A DNA stretch of 64,000 bases from Spisula solida (Eukaryota > Mollusca > Bivalvia > Venerida > Mactridae). The translations under genes and the position numbers were made by a program. The notes under the pieces were generated by a model that saw only the letters and a program-made list of their open reading frames with translations, had not been told where the DNA came from and made no database searches. Of this stretch, positions 1 to 12,800 are shown piece by piece (within the stretch, counting starts at the first letter, position 1; the number at the start of each line of letters is the position of its first letter). The stretch spans positions 3,610,530 to 3,674,529 of the forward strand of contig OX365947.1 in the NCBI GenBank assembly GCA_947247005.1, written 5' to 3'.

Positions 1-568
1 GACACAATATGATAAGTCCATCCAGCGGTTCGGGAAAATGTTAGTGAGAAGTCTCCTCTAGACGTGTATTTAACGGATACAAACCTATGTTTTGAACTTG
101 TCCCTGTCCGTAGCGTATATGTAATGAACATACCACTTACAAAGCGTATATCTAGCTATCATGACCTATATGGAACATTGACACAATGTTTAAGTCTCAC
201 ATATGTCCATGGTATCGACGTATACATAGCATTATGTGTATTTGCAATTCACGTCGCACCAGGTATATAAAGTCTAACAGCAACTCAATGACATCATACT
301 GCAGCTACTGAGCTTGCTTTCCAACTGTGACTTATTAAAAAATCACCAGCATATTTGCTCAAATTCGTGTTGTGTTTGGCGTACATTGTTGTTAATTGTT
401 ATTTATTGTGGCATAAGCCATGTACACCCAGGGTCATACTTTTAAAATCTTGACAGATAACATCAAATGCACGTCTAATAAAAAGAAGTTGTTGCTCAAG
501 AGAGGGACGCTATGGAGAGGTTGGACTGTATTGTAGTTGTATAACAACACCTTTTATAATTATGTACA
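1..568. other. 3' flank of the modular gene
   Basis: No coding signal seen. It lies just downstream of the stop codon of the minus-strand modular gene. Minus-strand AATAAA words sit at 569-574, overlapping the stop and so an unlikely choice, and at 402-407, a more plausible poly(A) signal. Short open frames here start at non-ATG codons and look random. Confidence 0.4.
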
Positions 569-573
569 TTTAT

Positions 574-844
574 TTACACAAATCTTCGCAAAAATCCTAT
601 TATTTTCAATGCTTTATCTTTTTTCTTTTCAGCTGTCCACACCGAGACAGCTTTGGCTTTGTTGCGTTCAGTTTTTGTTATTTTTGTGGCAAACAATGTC
701 AAATATTCAGGTTTGATATCTTGATAAGCCATAGTGGCATCAGATGTATTCTTATTGTGGTTAACTATCTCTTTGTTACTGCGGTACTGTTCACGTTGTT
801 TGTGGCGTTTACTGTTTTTCTTCTTCGACACACGATCTATAAAT
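574..844 (-). CDS. Modular gene, exon 37 (terminal, basic tail)
   Basis: Acceptor TTTCAG is followed by A-TTT-ATA-GAT, phase 2, and the frame runs to a TAA at 574-576. It encodes 90 residues plus the split Arg. The start is very basic (RVSKKKNSKRHKQR), the middle reads IKPEYLTLFATKI, and the end is Lys-rich (AEKKKDKALKIIGFLRRFV). The basic charge contrasts sharply with the acidic upstream exons and could be a nuclear or nucleic-acid-binding tail (inference). No family recognised. Confidence 0.8.
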
Positions 845-3800
845 CTGAAATGAAAAATGAACACTCAATATTTTGCTTTTATTTTAAAACGTTGTAATTA
901 TATATGTGGCATAAGGTCAGCATGAGCTTTCATGAAATAAATATGACATAAACATATAAACAGTGTAAAGTTCACTCTTTTTATTACGTTTTAATAGTGG
1001 TTTTAAACAGTGCTTTTAAAATATTTTTTTATAAATTCAAAAACATTGAATAAGAGGGTTTTAGCCATCTGCAATTGAGTAACTGACCAGACGCCAGTGT
1101 CTAAGAGAACGTTCCGCCCGTTCGGTAGTAGATTTTTCCTGTCTGATGGTAACAAGCGAATCCATTGGATTGTGCAAAGATGTGTTATATATATTGTCAA
1201 TGTATTTACAACCGAAATCTTTACATTATTAGGCAACTGAATTCTATCTATTTACATGAAAGAACACCAGAAGTACCTTGATATATGGCTCTTTTTATGT
1301 CCATCATATGTTGGTGTAGACGGTTGGTCAACGGTTGTCTGATAAAACATGGACACCCCACATGCTTCATCAGCTTTGTCTATATATGACATTTGGTTAC
1401 TCAATGTTAGCGGTTCGTGAATTATTGTTTTCATCCCATTCTTGGTTGGTTTTATGTTCCTGGAAATACAAGTACACACTGGTAAGTAATAATAAAAATA
1501 CGGAACTATAAAACAATAAATGGGAAACCAAGAGACTATATGTTGTATAAGAGATCTGACATCGGAGTCCAGTAAAATTCATATCGCTAGGGACGCACAA
1601 ACTGACATCTCATTCATCCAATCTATTCAAACCTTTTATACAACATATAAAACAGACAAGACAATTGGACAACAGGTTTCACATAACACGCACGGACACT
1701 CATACTAATTGCCCTCCTCGGCAACTTCCGTCATTGCCCGTAACCCACGAACAATGACGAAGATCTCCGATTTGGTCAATCCGCAGACGACAGAACAAAA
1801 CGATAAGATACAGTAATTACAAGAAACGGCGCATGCGCGATAAAGATAACTACAATTTGCCGCATTAACCGAGCGGTCATACCGTGACATTTATGCACAA
1901 GCATGCTAAGACTGAAACTGATTATGATATGATTTGGCATAAGTGTAAGATGGGTAAGAACAAATGAACGGACATATAATTGGTTAAGATTCAAACGAAA
2001 ATGAAACACCAGTTATCATAACTTATGCTAACTTTAAGTCAATACCTGAAGCCCAACCACACAGGCAGTTGTGTGACCAATTGTAAGAACTAATAAGTGT
2101 ATAACTTCTATTTCTTTCATCAACAAACGAATGTAACAAATATTTTATGTATGGTTCGAGTAACAGACATAGCACTCGTGATGAGTAAATTTCATCAGTG
2201 AATCAACCAATCGTGAAAGCTCGGCCATATATTGCAATTCATAAAGGTCGAGATTATCAGAATGCTAACAAACTTTATAAAAGTAAATAATGTCAGAATA
2301 CAAACACATACCTTGATAAAGAAGTTTGATTTGACTTTGAAATTACATCAGAAGTTGTAGAATCTTCGGTTATAGGTGATATTACTTGATGATTGACTTG
2401 CACGACTTCGAGCATCTGTTCTGATTTGTTCAAACATTTCTCTGACTTTGGCGTCCTTTTTTGGCTCTGCCATTTTCGTTTCGTGCATTTTCGTTTCTCA
2501 CTAGTTGGAGGCTGTGTATGACTAGAAAAAAATATTATTATTAACACATTTTGTCTCTCCACGACAACAACACTAGTTTTGTAGATGTTGCAATATTTGT
2601 TCAGAGAAAGAAAGAAAGTCACACGTCTTAATACTTATATTAATCTGTACTAGAATAAGTACTAGGACATGTGTATATTGTTTATACTATACACGTACGC
2701 TTGCAGGAATAAATTGCAATCAAATGGCACAGACATTTAGCACTTTATATGTTAATATTATTTAATATTTTGATGATATGATGTGAAAGTCACTTCATCA
2801 TCTACGTCAGGAAGAACTTTGTTTTGAAAATATTAAGCGAAACATATACTCGACGAACTTGTAGCATAACAATAGAACAGCCATATTACGCAAGATAGAA
2901 CGTTTCGTTCGCTCACTCACCATTATTAAAAGCATTTGTGAAAATGTAGAACTGTATAACAAAACACTACTATCACATTTGTACCTAGGAATGACTGTCT
3001 GGTTCTCTCCTGGATTGTTTTCAGTGTTGCATATAGTTGGTGCTGACAATGACTTCCGAATTATTTCATCTCCAATGTTATGTTTGTATTCTGTCGTTCC
3101 TCTGAGCTTTTTGCCAGGTTGCCATTTTCTTTTTCTGTCATGGTTCTTGGTGACTTTACATACAGCTCGACTAGAAAATTATATCATATGCAAATATGTT
3201 TATATTCTAACATGCTGGCGCTAGTAAGTAATTGGATAGATAGCAATTAAGTATAAGGACATCAGCAATTAATAATGGTACATGTATAATACTTCGAAAA
3301 AAGGTTAGTACATTGTAGAGATTCCTACTACTAGTATGAGATAAATATATGACATAACGTTTTAAATTCCGTGTCTTAAATAGCACTCGGAAAGTCCTAC
3401 ATTGTTCAAAGCGATGACAACCCATATTCAACATAATAACGTCAACGATGACTATTTAGGCTTACAATGAATACTATGTGAATGTTATTTAATACTAGAT
3501 TTTACATGTAGTAGATTAAGTAATTATCGTGAAGTAATACCTTGTTTCATTAAATATGCTATCAGTTGACCTATGTCCTTCGTGCCCATTCTTCGTCTTG
3601 GAAGATGAGCAGTCTAGCAGATTCATGATGGAACTTGGTGCCTTGTGTATATGTTGAGATGGTACACATATAGTAATATCAGATTCCTTCAGAGTTGAGT
3701 GCTCTTCGGCAAAGACGTCATAAGATGAAACACATGGAGCTACTTCAAGTATTTTCGGTATGTTATGTTGATATTTGGGCAGCTTGTTGACAAGGTCTTC

Positions 3801-6800
3801 AGCAATGGTTTTCATGGGTACATCGTCCTTACTGGTACTCAATGCGTCTGCTTTGTAGGTAGATGTATGAAAGGTTGTGTCGTGTAAATTGTCCAAAGAC
3901 GCTTCAGCTGATATTATCTTATTTGTAGGAGCCTGTGTGACATCGAGCAACTTTTGAGATACTGATGGGAGTTTTTCCTGTGGTATCACAATAGCAGACG
4001 AATCTAGGTGCTTAACTAAGTTGTCTTTGCCTATGATATCCTTACATGAAATAGATAAGTCAATATCAAGTGGTTTTGATTGTGTAATTGAAGGCTGCTG
4101 TGATACACGTTCTGACGAAACCACTGACTCGTTGTTTACGACTTGTTGCTCGTTGGTAGATAAAGCCAATGATATTGTAGAATTCTCGATATTCAGTTTG
4201 ATTGAAAGCTTGGTGGTAGGTTGTTGTACAGGCATATTCTGAGATGTATTTGATTCATTAATATCAGGCATGCTCGTATCTTTGGTTTCAGATTTTCCAA
4301 CAGACAAATCAGGCGATTCGCAATGCAGATAATCTGGAATTACAGGAGTATGATCCGACTCAACGAGTGGTACTCCTGTATCGACTGTATTTACCGGAGA
4401 TATAGAATAAGGCTCACAATAGTCTGTACGTACATCTGCAGGTTTTGTGAATGCTGCATTTGGTTGTGCAGTTACTGTTTCGACTTTCAACGGCACGGAG
4501 GATTCCAGCACTGGCTTATTACGACATTTCATCTCTTTGGAAACTACAACTTGTCTGTCCCCTGCAGCAGTCTGTGACATGAGCAAAGCGTGATCTTTTC
4601 TGTAAATGAGTAATGAATTACTAGTACATTGTATATGTTGCATTAGGAGAGTTAGAACATTTCTGTAAACGAGCAATACATTCTAGTACATTACATAACC
4701 ACAATTGATGAAATAATGCATTATACCACGTTCGCAAACTGAAATAATCAGTGAATTTATACGAACATGGCCATGTGGAAACATTCATGAACTGATTGTA
4801 ATTATGAAATGACCGTAAATAGTTATAAGGCCTGTCGAAATAATTAAGTTATAGTTAGAACATATTAAGTAAATTTTAATGATTAAAAAGGTCGGAGCGA
4901 GCGAAGCGAGGCCTTTTTAGTCATTAAAATTTACTTAAAATGTTCTAACTAACTTAGAATATAACATTCTGCATTCTGATTGGCCGATAGAAATTAGCGC
5001 CAACGTATGACGTCAAGACTGTGAAGAGAAAATTTTAATGATTAAATTTTCATTTAACCGCGAAAATGCGACGTTTTCATTGGCTCATAATGTAGGTTAT
5101 ATTCTAAGTATACATATAATTTAATAATCTCCATAATTAGGTCAAAATACAATACCTGATATGTTCACTAACAACAACAGCTTCATCCCACGGCAAGCTT
5201 TCCATGCTGTCATCGTCACCCAAACAAGCATTTTCCAGCAGAGCACCATCCATTGACTGACAACTTATACTGACATCGTCACTCGTACTTGCAACATTAT
5301 TATCGTAGTAGATAACAACATATTCTTTTGCGAACCTGACTTCCTTCTTCTTAACTTCATTTCCATTCCTAATTGAAATATATCATTGATATCTTAACAA
5401 ATCTAATTTAACAAAAATAGATCAAATATGTTACATTGTGGTTTCAAAGACTATATTAACACAAAGAGAAACAAGACTGCGTTCAATAAACGCTTATGCC
5501 CCCTGTGGAAGCCTTGTCCATAAATAAGTCTAAGTCCAAAATTAGGTCAAGGTGAAGGTCAAAATGGGGTTAGGTGATACTGGCGTGTGGAGAGTGTTCA
5601 TACACAACATCCATGCAAGTATGAAAGCTTTGTAGCAAGCTATATTAATGCTAGAAGAAACGGTCAATTTGGGTTAACCAGGACGGACGGACGAACGGAC
5701 GAACGACGGACGAACGGACGGACAGGTGAATCACTATATGCCTCCCCATCTATCGATAGGGGGGCATAAAAATGAAATACCGTAAATCAGTCAGCTGTTC
5801 AGTAATATACTAATATAATTATACGTAATGCTCGCACATACGAGCAAGGGTGTGTGATTTTAAACCTCTATGATATTTGCAGATTACCAAAATTATATGA
5901 CGTCGGAAATGTGTTTGTGGCAACATTAAAATAATGTTTGAAAAGGTTACTTTTGCTCAAGTTCCGTGTGATGCTGTAATATAAGTATATATATAAGGAA
6001 CTGAATCTCAGACTGTGCTTCATAAACATGGTATATCTGTCCACAACTCAAACATGCAAGTTCGATTGAATAAATATTTTGTTGAAGTGTCAAAATGTAT
6101 TATGTTGAATATATGAACGTTTATAAAATATTATCATTACCTGCACAAATGTATACATTCTAGGCTGTCAACAGATCCGATCAGAGCATTGTCTTCCTCA
6201 GTAAGAGACGAGACATCGTTTGTGTCCTGAAGTGTGTTTGATCGCTCATCAGATGTTGACGGAATGATGCCCTTTGCTTGCTGAGGTGTGCTCAGAACCG
6301 TCATCTGGGTAGACACATCTTTTGTTTGCTGAGGTGTGCTTGGAACCATCATCTGGGTAGACACATCCTTTGTTAGCTGTGGTGTGCTTTGAACCATCAT
6401 CTGGGCAGACGCATCCTTTGTTGGCTGTTGTGTGTCTGGAAACATCGTCTGGGTAGACATATCCTTTGTGTGCTGAGGTGTGCTTGAAAGCATCATCTGG
6501 GTAGACACATCCTTAGGTTGCTGAGGTTTGCGTGTAACAATCATTTGAGTAGACACATCCTTTGTTTGCTGTGGTGTGCTTGTAACAATCATCTGGGTAG
6601 AAACATCATTTGTTTGCTGAGGTGTGAGTCGAACCAGCATCTGGGTAGACGCATCCTTTGTTCGTTGAGGTGTGCTTTGAACCATCATCTGGGTAGACGC
6701 ATCCTTTGTTTGCAGTGGTGTGCTTGGAACCATAATCTGGGTAGACACATCCTGTGTTTGCTGAGGTAAACATGGAGCCATCACCTTGGTTGATATATCC

Positions 6801-9800
6801 TTTATTTGCAGATGTGTACATGGAACCAGCATCATGGATGACATACCATTTTCTTGCTGAAGAGTACATGGCACCATCATCAGGGTAGGCATATCCTGTA
6901 CTCCCTGTGCCTTGGTCCCTTCGAAATGTGTTCTGAAAAATAGAGTTTATTCGCCTATGGAAAGTGATAACATTGAATGCAAAAATTAAAATAAACACGA
7001 ACACGTTGAGTTTGACATTGTCTTTCCGATTATAGTTCTTAGTGTGAATGCGCTGTGCATAATCAATACATTTTGCATATCTATAATCATTAATATAAAG
7101 TTACCACTGCCGTTCAATATTTACAATCAATTTACTTTTTATGAATTTGGTGAAATATATACCTGTGAAGTTTAGTGACAGTATCACTATTGGCGTCACT
7201 ATTATCTAGAAGCAAGTTGTCAATATCATCTTCAACTGAACAACTGATCTTCTTCCTAACAATTATATCAGCATCGTTTATTTTACCATTGTCGTCATCA
7301 AATTGCAATTCTTCGTCTTCCATTGCATAGACAGTCTTCTGTCTAAAATGAAAGAAGTACATTTATAACACTCACATATATAGACAATGAGATTCGGAAA
7401 TTATTTATAAACAATTATCGCACAGAACAAAGAAAGGCACTCTTTCGCACAATGAACGTAAACCAATGAATCAGGTTTAACCAAAACTCGATTTCGCTAA
7501 AATAGCTGTATGCAAAAAGATTATATAAAGTCAGACAGGGAAGGCAGCACTCAACTTAACAAGCCGAGCACAGAAACATTAAACGCACACAAAGCACAAT
7601 GCCCAACAACTGAACCAACCGAGCACAGGAAACATAAAACAAATGCAAGGCTACAATGCCCAACTAAACAAGCAAAGATCCGACCAAGTCAAAGCTGTCA
7701 AAAGTTTAATAAATTATAACTAGCTGAATTACCCAGTTTCCACAGCAAAACGACTATAATGCCCAGTTTTAGCTGTCAGAAACCCTAAAACGAAGAAGTG
7801 CCCAACACACTGCCAACCAAGAAAATTAATCAGCCCTTGTCCCAACTATTAAAAAGCTGAAAAGAAAAGTTTCAGCAAACAAGAGGCGGAATGTCTACGC
7901 TGAACGACCTAGTTACAATACCTGTATAGTTCGTTCCTATCATCGTCATCAGTGTCATCATATGGTAGGCTTTCAATATCGTCATCATCGGTCATACAAC
8001 CTTCATTATAATACTTATCATCGTTGCTGTGGATGCAATAAAAGTTAATTATAGCCTGTAATCTTGAATGTTATAGTGATATAAAATAAACATATACAAG
8101 TTAAAGTAAAACAATATAACAGAAAACAAGGAGACTTAAAGAAAACATCATTCAGTAATGGATATTAACATCATAGTTGAATTTAATTTACAGAACAAAA
8201 TGTAAAAAAATGCCTAAGGAAATGGTTTTCTTTTTGTCTTCATAACATTGTTTGAGTATCGCTAAAATTCTTGCCAAACTAACACACTAATATAACTGCT
8301 GTTATATTGAGATTTGTACATCATATGGTCGTTTAGACCAAAACATGGGTTGAGCGAGAAGATTCTTTTATTTTACCTGTATTCTCCTTGAGTATCATCA
8401 AAAGGCAAGCTATCAATGCTGTCATCATCGGTCATACAATCATACTCATAAACTGCCTCATCATTAGACACACTTTCTACATCGTCTTCGTTATCTGATG
8501 CAACATTCTCGTCATTGGTGGCAGGAATTTTGTCCGCAGATCTAGCAAAATCGTATGTTTATTTATTAATTATAAATTATTAAAAGACATGACACTAAAG
8601 GATAATAATTAAGCTAACAATGACCAAATGGATACGGATTAGTTACATGTGCACGTTATATTTCCAAGAAATATACATGGAAACATTTTAGCTAATTGCT
8701 ATATGATATCTACGTTACTAACTTGATTCAGCAATTAAACTGATAAAATGTTTACTGGTAAAAGTACAAACTACTAAAAGATACATTTGTACATTCTATG
8801 TGTTCAATTAATACATGTTTTCTGTAATGTATTCGTTCACACTATACAACAAAAGCACATATGGTAATCATAGGATAAACTTATCGCCACATGTGTTTCA
8901 ATTAGTCCAAACAAAATTTATATATTGTTCGTTCATTCAAAACAAACAAAAATAAATGTGTACAATAATTATAATCGTTAATATTAAATAAGTAACGAAC
9001 AACTTACCTAGTTGATTGATCACTTTCATCAGTAACATGAATTTCATCATAACTATTAGATTGACTAACTGGGTGAACACCCCAATCACTGATCGAGGAC
9101 GAATGGGTTCCATCGTCTTCATCTGCACAAGTATCATTTGCAGACGAAACAGACCTGACCAATAACAAATATAATATTTTGAATTATCGAAATATTCAGC
9201 CAATAAAAGATTTCCACAAAGTACAAAGTATACTGTGCTTCATATGTTATCAATTGAAATTGTGTTAGGAAGACATAAAACCTAATAACACGAACAATGA
9301 ATGCATTAATATCACATCTTATTCATCACATGTTACACTCATGTGGCGTGAAGTAATATCAGTAACGGGTGTCATACTACTCAAATGTATTTTTGAAAAA
9401 CCTATATGATTTATTTTATATCGCATCTTATTCATCATATACTGGTATGTAACACTGATGTAGTGTCAAGTAATGGCAGTTACGGATGTTATACTACTTA
9501 CTTCAGATATGGCAATGCCTTCTGTCATATTTTTGCAGTCTAACTATCAAATCACATTTGGCTACGGTACAGTGTATAAAACGTTGCATACTATGCCTAG
9601 ACTTGCTTTATTGACTTTTTCAGAATTATTTGCACCATGTATTTGACATTGGACACTTAAGTTAATCTTTGTACAAATGTCAATTACCTGGCTAATGAAA
9701 CATTATTGTCAACAAAATGTTCTTCATCTTCGAGTTTGGAGTGACTACTATAACATCTGTCATCATCCCAATCACTGTCCGACGATACATCAGTGTCATC

Positions 9801-12800
9801 CTCTGATGCTGTGAAACAAACCATCTTGGCAGAGGAAGAACTTCTGAAAAAGGTGATTATTGTGTTTCCATGTGATATAGGGTAATTGATATGACGCGCA
9901 TTGAAAGATAAAAATTTTACAAATAACATAACAACAGTAAATGTTACAAAGGAGTATGATAAATGTTACACAATTGAAATTGCCACATGTACTTACCCGA
10001 TTAACGTTTGTGAAGTTGAAGCACAACTTTCTCCGCTTGACCAACTACTTGTGTCTGATTGGTTGGTATTAGGTTGGGAACTTTCACTTTCATCTTTGTT
10101 AATGTCACTAAATTCAGATGTAACAGCCGGCGAAACATTTGTCAGGGATGTAGATCTGTAATTGTAATAAGAATAATATAAGTTTTATTGATTTTGACAA
10201 AATATTTGCTGTCTACAAAATGATTATTATCATATATCTAACAAAGATATGCAAAATGTAGCGATTTCGTCAACTAAACATGCATTAATATCACTTACCG
10301 GGATAATGTAAAGCTGTCATCAGTTGCATCCTCCTCATCCTCATGTTCGTAGTGACTACTAGTACATGGCTCATCACCCAAATCACTGTCAGTTGATATA
10401 TCAGTGTCATCGTCTGATGCGGAACAAACATTCTTTGCAGATGAAGAACTTCTGAAACATACAATGAGGTTTTGATAACCATTGAGTTGCGAGTAAAGAA
10501 CATTTCCTAAGAGCGCATTGGTAAATACAGTTTAAAGATAATTACCAATGAGAAACAATGGTGCAAATGAATCGTAAATGTTAAAACATACTTAGAATAA
10601 TTATATATAGTAGAAATAGCATCATGCACTCACAAGATCAACTTTTCTGAAGTAGATGCACTATGTTCTGGATCAGTCTTACAGTTGTAACCAATCTGGT
10701 TTTCGCTATGTTGTAAAATATCACTTATATCTTTTCTAGGATCAACTACCGCAGCCGTAGAAACATTCTTCAGAGATGTAGATCTATAAATGTGCATGTG
10801 TACGTATTATATATGTTATTTGTGGAATGGTGTGTTAATATATATTCTAACATCATGATTTGTTGTCTCAATAATGGATAAATATTACATCAAAAGAATG
10901 TAGACGTTCGACCTATTGTTTTCACACAGAGTTAAATGCCTACAATAAACAGAAGGACAAGTTGCGCAGTTCGAATTAATGTAAATGTAACATAATTTAT
11001 CAACTACATAGATAAAAACATTAAAAAACAATACAGATGTTTTATCAACTACATACGTATACGATTCAAACAAAACATACGATTCACTTAACAATTTGCA
11101 AGTATATTGAATGTAAATATGGAGAATTCAATAAATACATGTAAATATAAATAGCCAATACCTGGGTATAAAGTCTTCCATGTAATCAGCACCATGCATT
11201 TCACCTTCTCTATAGGAGTGACTCAATGTAACATCAATCCAATCACTGACCGAAGATATATCTGTGTCATCATTTGATGCGAAACTGGCGGAATTTGAAG
11301 ATGATGAAGGTCTGAAACACAGATCGACATTTGGATTGTCTATTGGTTCCATGTGCTGGACAAAAGGACAAATCCTAATACCGCATTGATTCATACAGTT
11401 TAATGAGTATTGTGAATAAGAATAAATGTTACATATGAAATGTTATTTAAGAGTTTGGAGAAATTAGCATAATAGGAACTGCTTCATGCACTAACCTGGT
11501 CAACTTGTCTGAAGTAGATGCATCATGTTCCAGGCTTGGCATACTACAATTATCTAGGAGTTGTTTTTTATGTTGTGCTTCATCACTTATTTGTTTGTTA
11601 AGGGCATTTGAAATACTATCGTCAGAAGGCGAAACTTTCTTTAGAGATGTAGATCTATAATTGTAAAAATGATAAATTGTCAAATTGATTATTTTATATA
11701 CTAGTAACATAATGATCATTCGTTTTTCATTGAATGGTTGATACGATATAAAACGATCGGTTTGAGTTTGAACGAAAATAAATACAGAGAAGTCGTGAAC
11801 TACATGCTTATATAAGAAAATCTATTACCTAGGTATAAAGTCTTCCATGTAGTCAGCACCATACATTTGATCTTCTCTATAAGAATGACTCAAAGTCACA
11901 TCAATAAAATCACTGACCGAAGATACATCAGTTTCATCATTTGATGTGAGACGAGCAGACTTTGCAGAGGAAGAACTCCTGAAAATTAAATGACTTTGTG
12001 TTATTGAATGTTTTCGACAAACACAGGGGCAACTTATTACCAATTGAAAACACATTTGAACATTAATAAAAAAAATCATTCAATAGTGCATAATTATACA
12101 CTGTACATCGAAAGTGTAAGAAAACGTTACGTCACTAGAACGGTACACTTTGCACTATAACAAACTGATAAATGTACTAACTTGATTAACTTTTCTGAAG
12201 TAGAGGCACCATGTTCTTGGCTTGACAAACTGTGGTCATCGATGTGGTTTACACAAGGTTCTAACTTCTCGTTTTTATCTTTGTCAAGGGTATTTGAATC
12301 ACCTGCGGCTGCCGGCGAAACAGTCTTCAGAGATCTATAGTTGGAATAAAAATGATTTCTGGTAAATGACATATATGTGTTCTATATATTATAACATCAT
12401 GAGTTACTGTTGCAACTTGGACATATATTGAGCTAAACATATACACGAAAAACTTAACAGTTGAGAGTACATGGTATGTAATAACGGAGAATTGACAAAC
12501 CTCGTACATGTATTCAAAAATATCAATTACCTTGGTACAAAGTCTTCCATGTAATCAGCACCATACATTTCACCTTCTCTATAAGAGTGACTCAAAGTCA
12601 CATCAATCAAATCACTGACCGAAGATACATCTGTGTCATCATTTGATGTGGAACGAGCATACTTTGCAGATGAAGAACTTCTGAAAGTGGAATGACTTTG
12701 TAGTATTGATTATTTTTAGCAAAAAAGGCAATTTCCTACGGCAAAAATGGCAATTTCCCACGGCAAAAAGGGCAGTTTCCTATCACCAAATAATGAATAC

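Noticed and set aside
562..897. Plus-strand frame opposite the terminal exon
   Set aside because: Shadow of the minus-strand exon, which has a proper acceptor and stop.
1003..1236. Minus-strand 77-codon frame between exons 36 and 37
   Set aside because: No fitting phase-2 acceptor and donor pair found; treated as intron.
4021..4577. Plus-strand frames opposite exon 33
   Set aside because: Shadows of the 353-codon minus-strand exon.
6518..7004. Alternate frames across the exon 31 repeats
   Set aside because: The 48-bp unit keeps other frames open too; only one frame joins both splice sites in phase 2.
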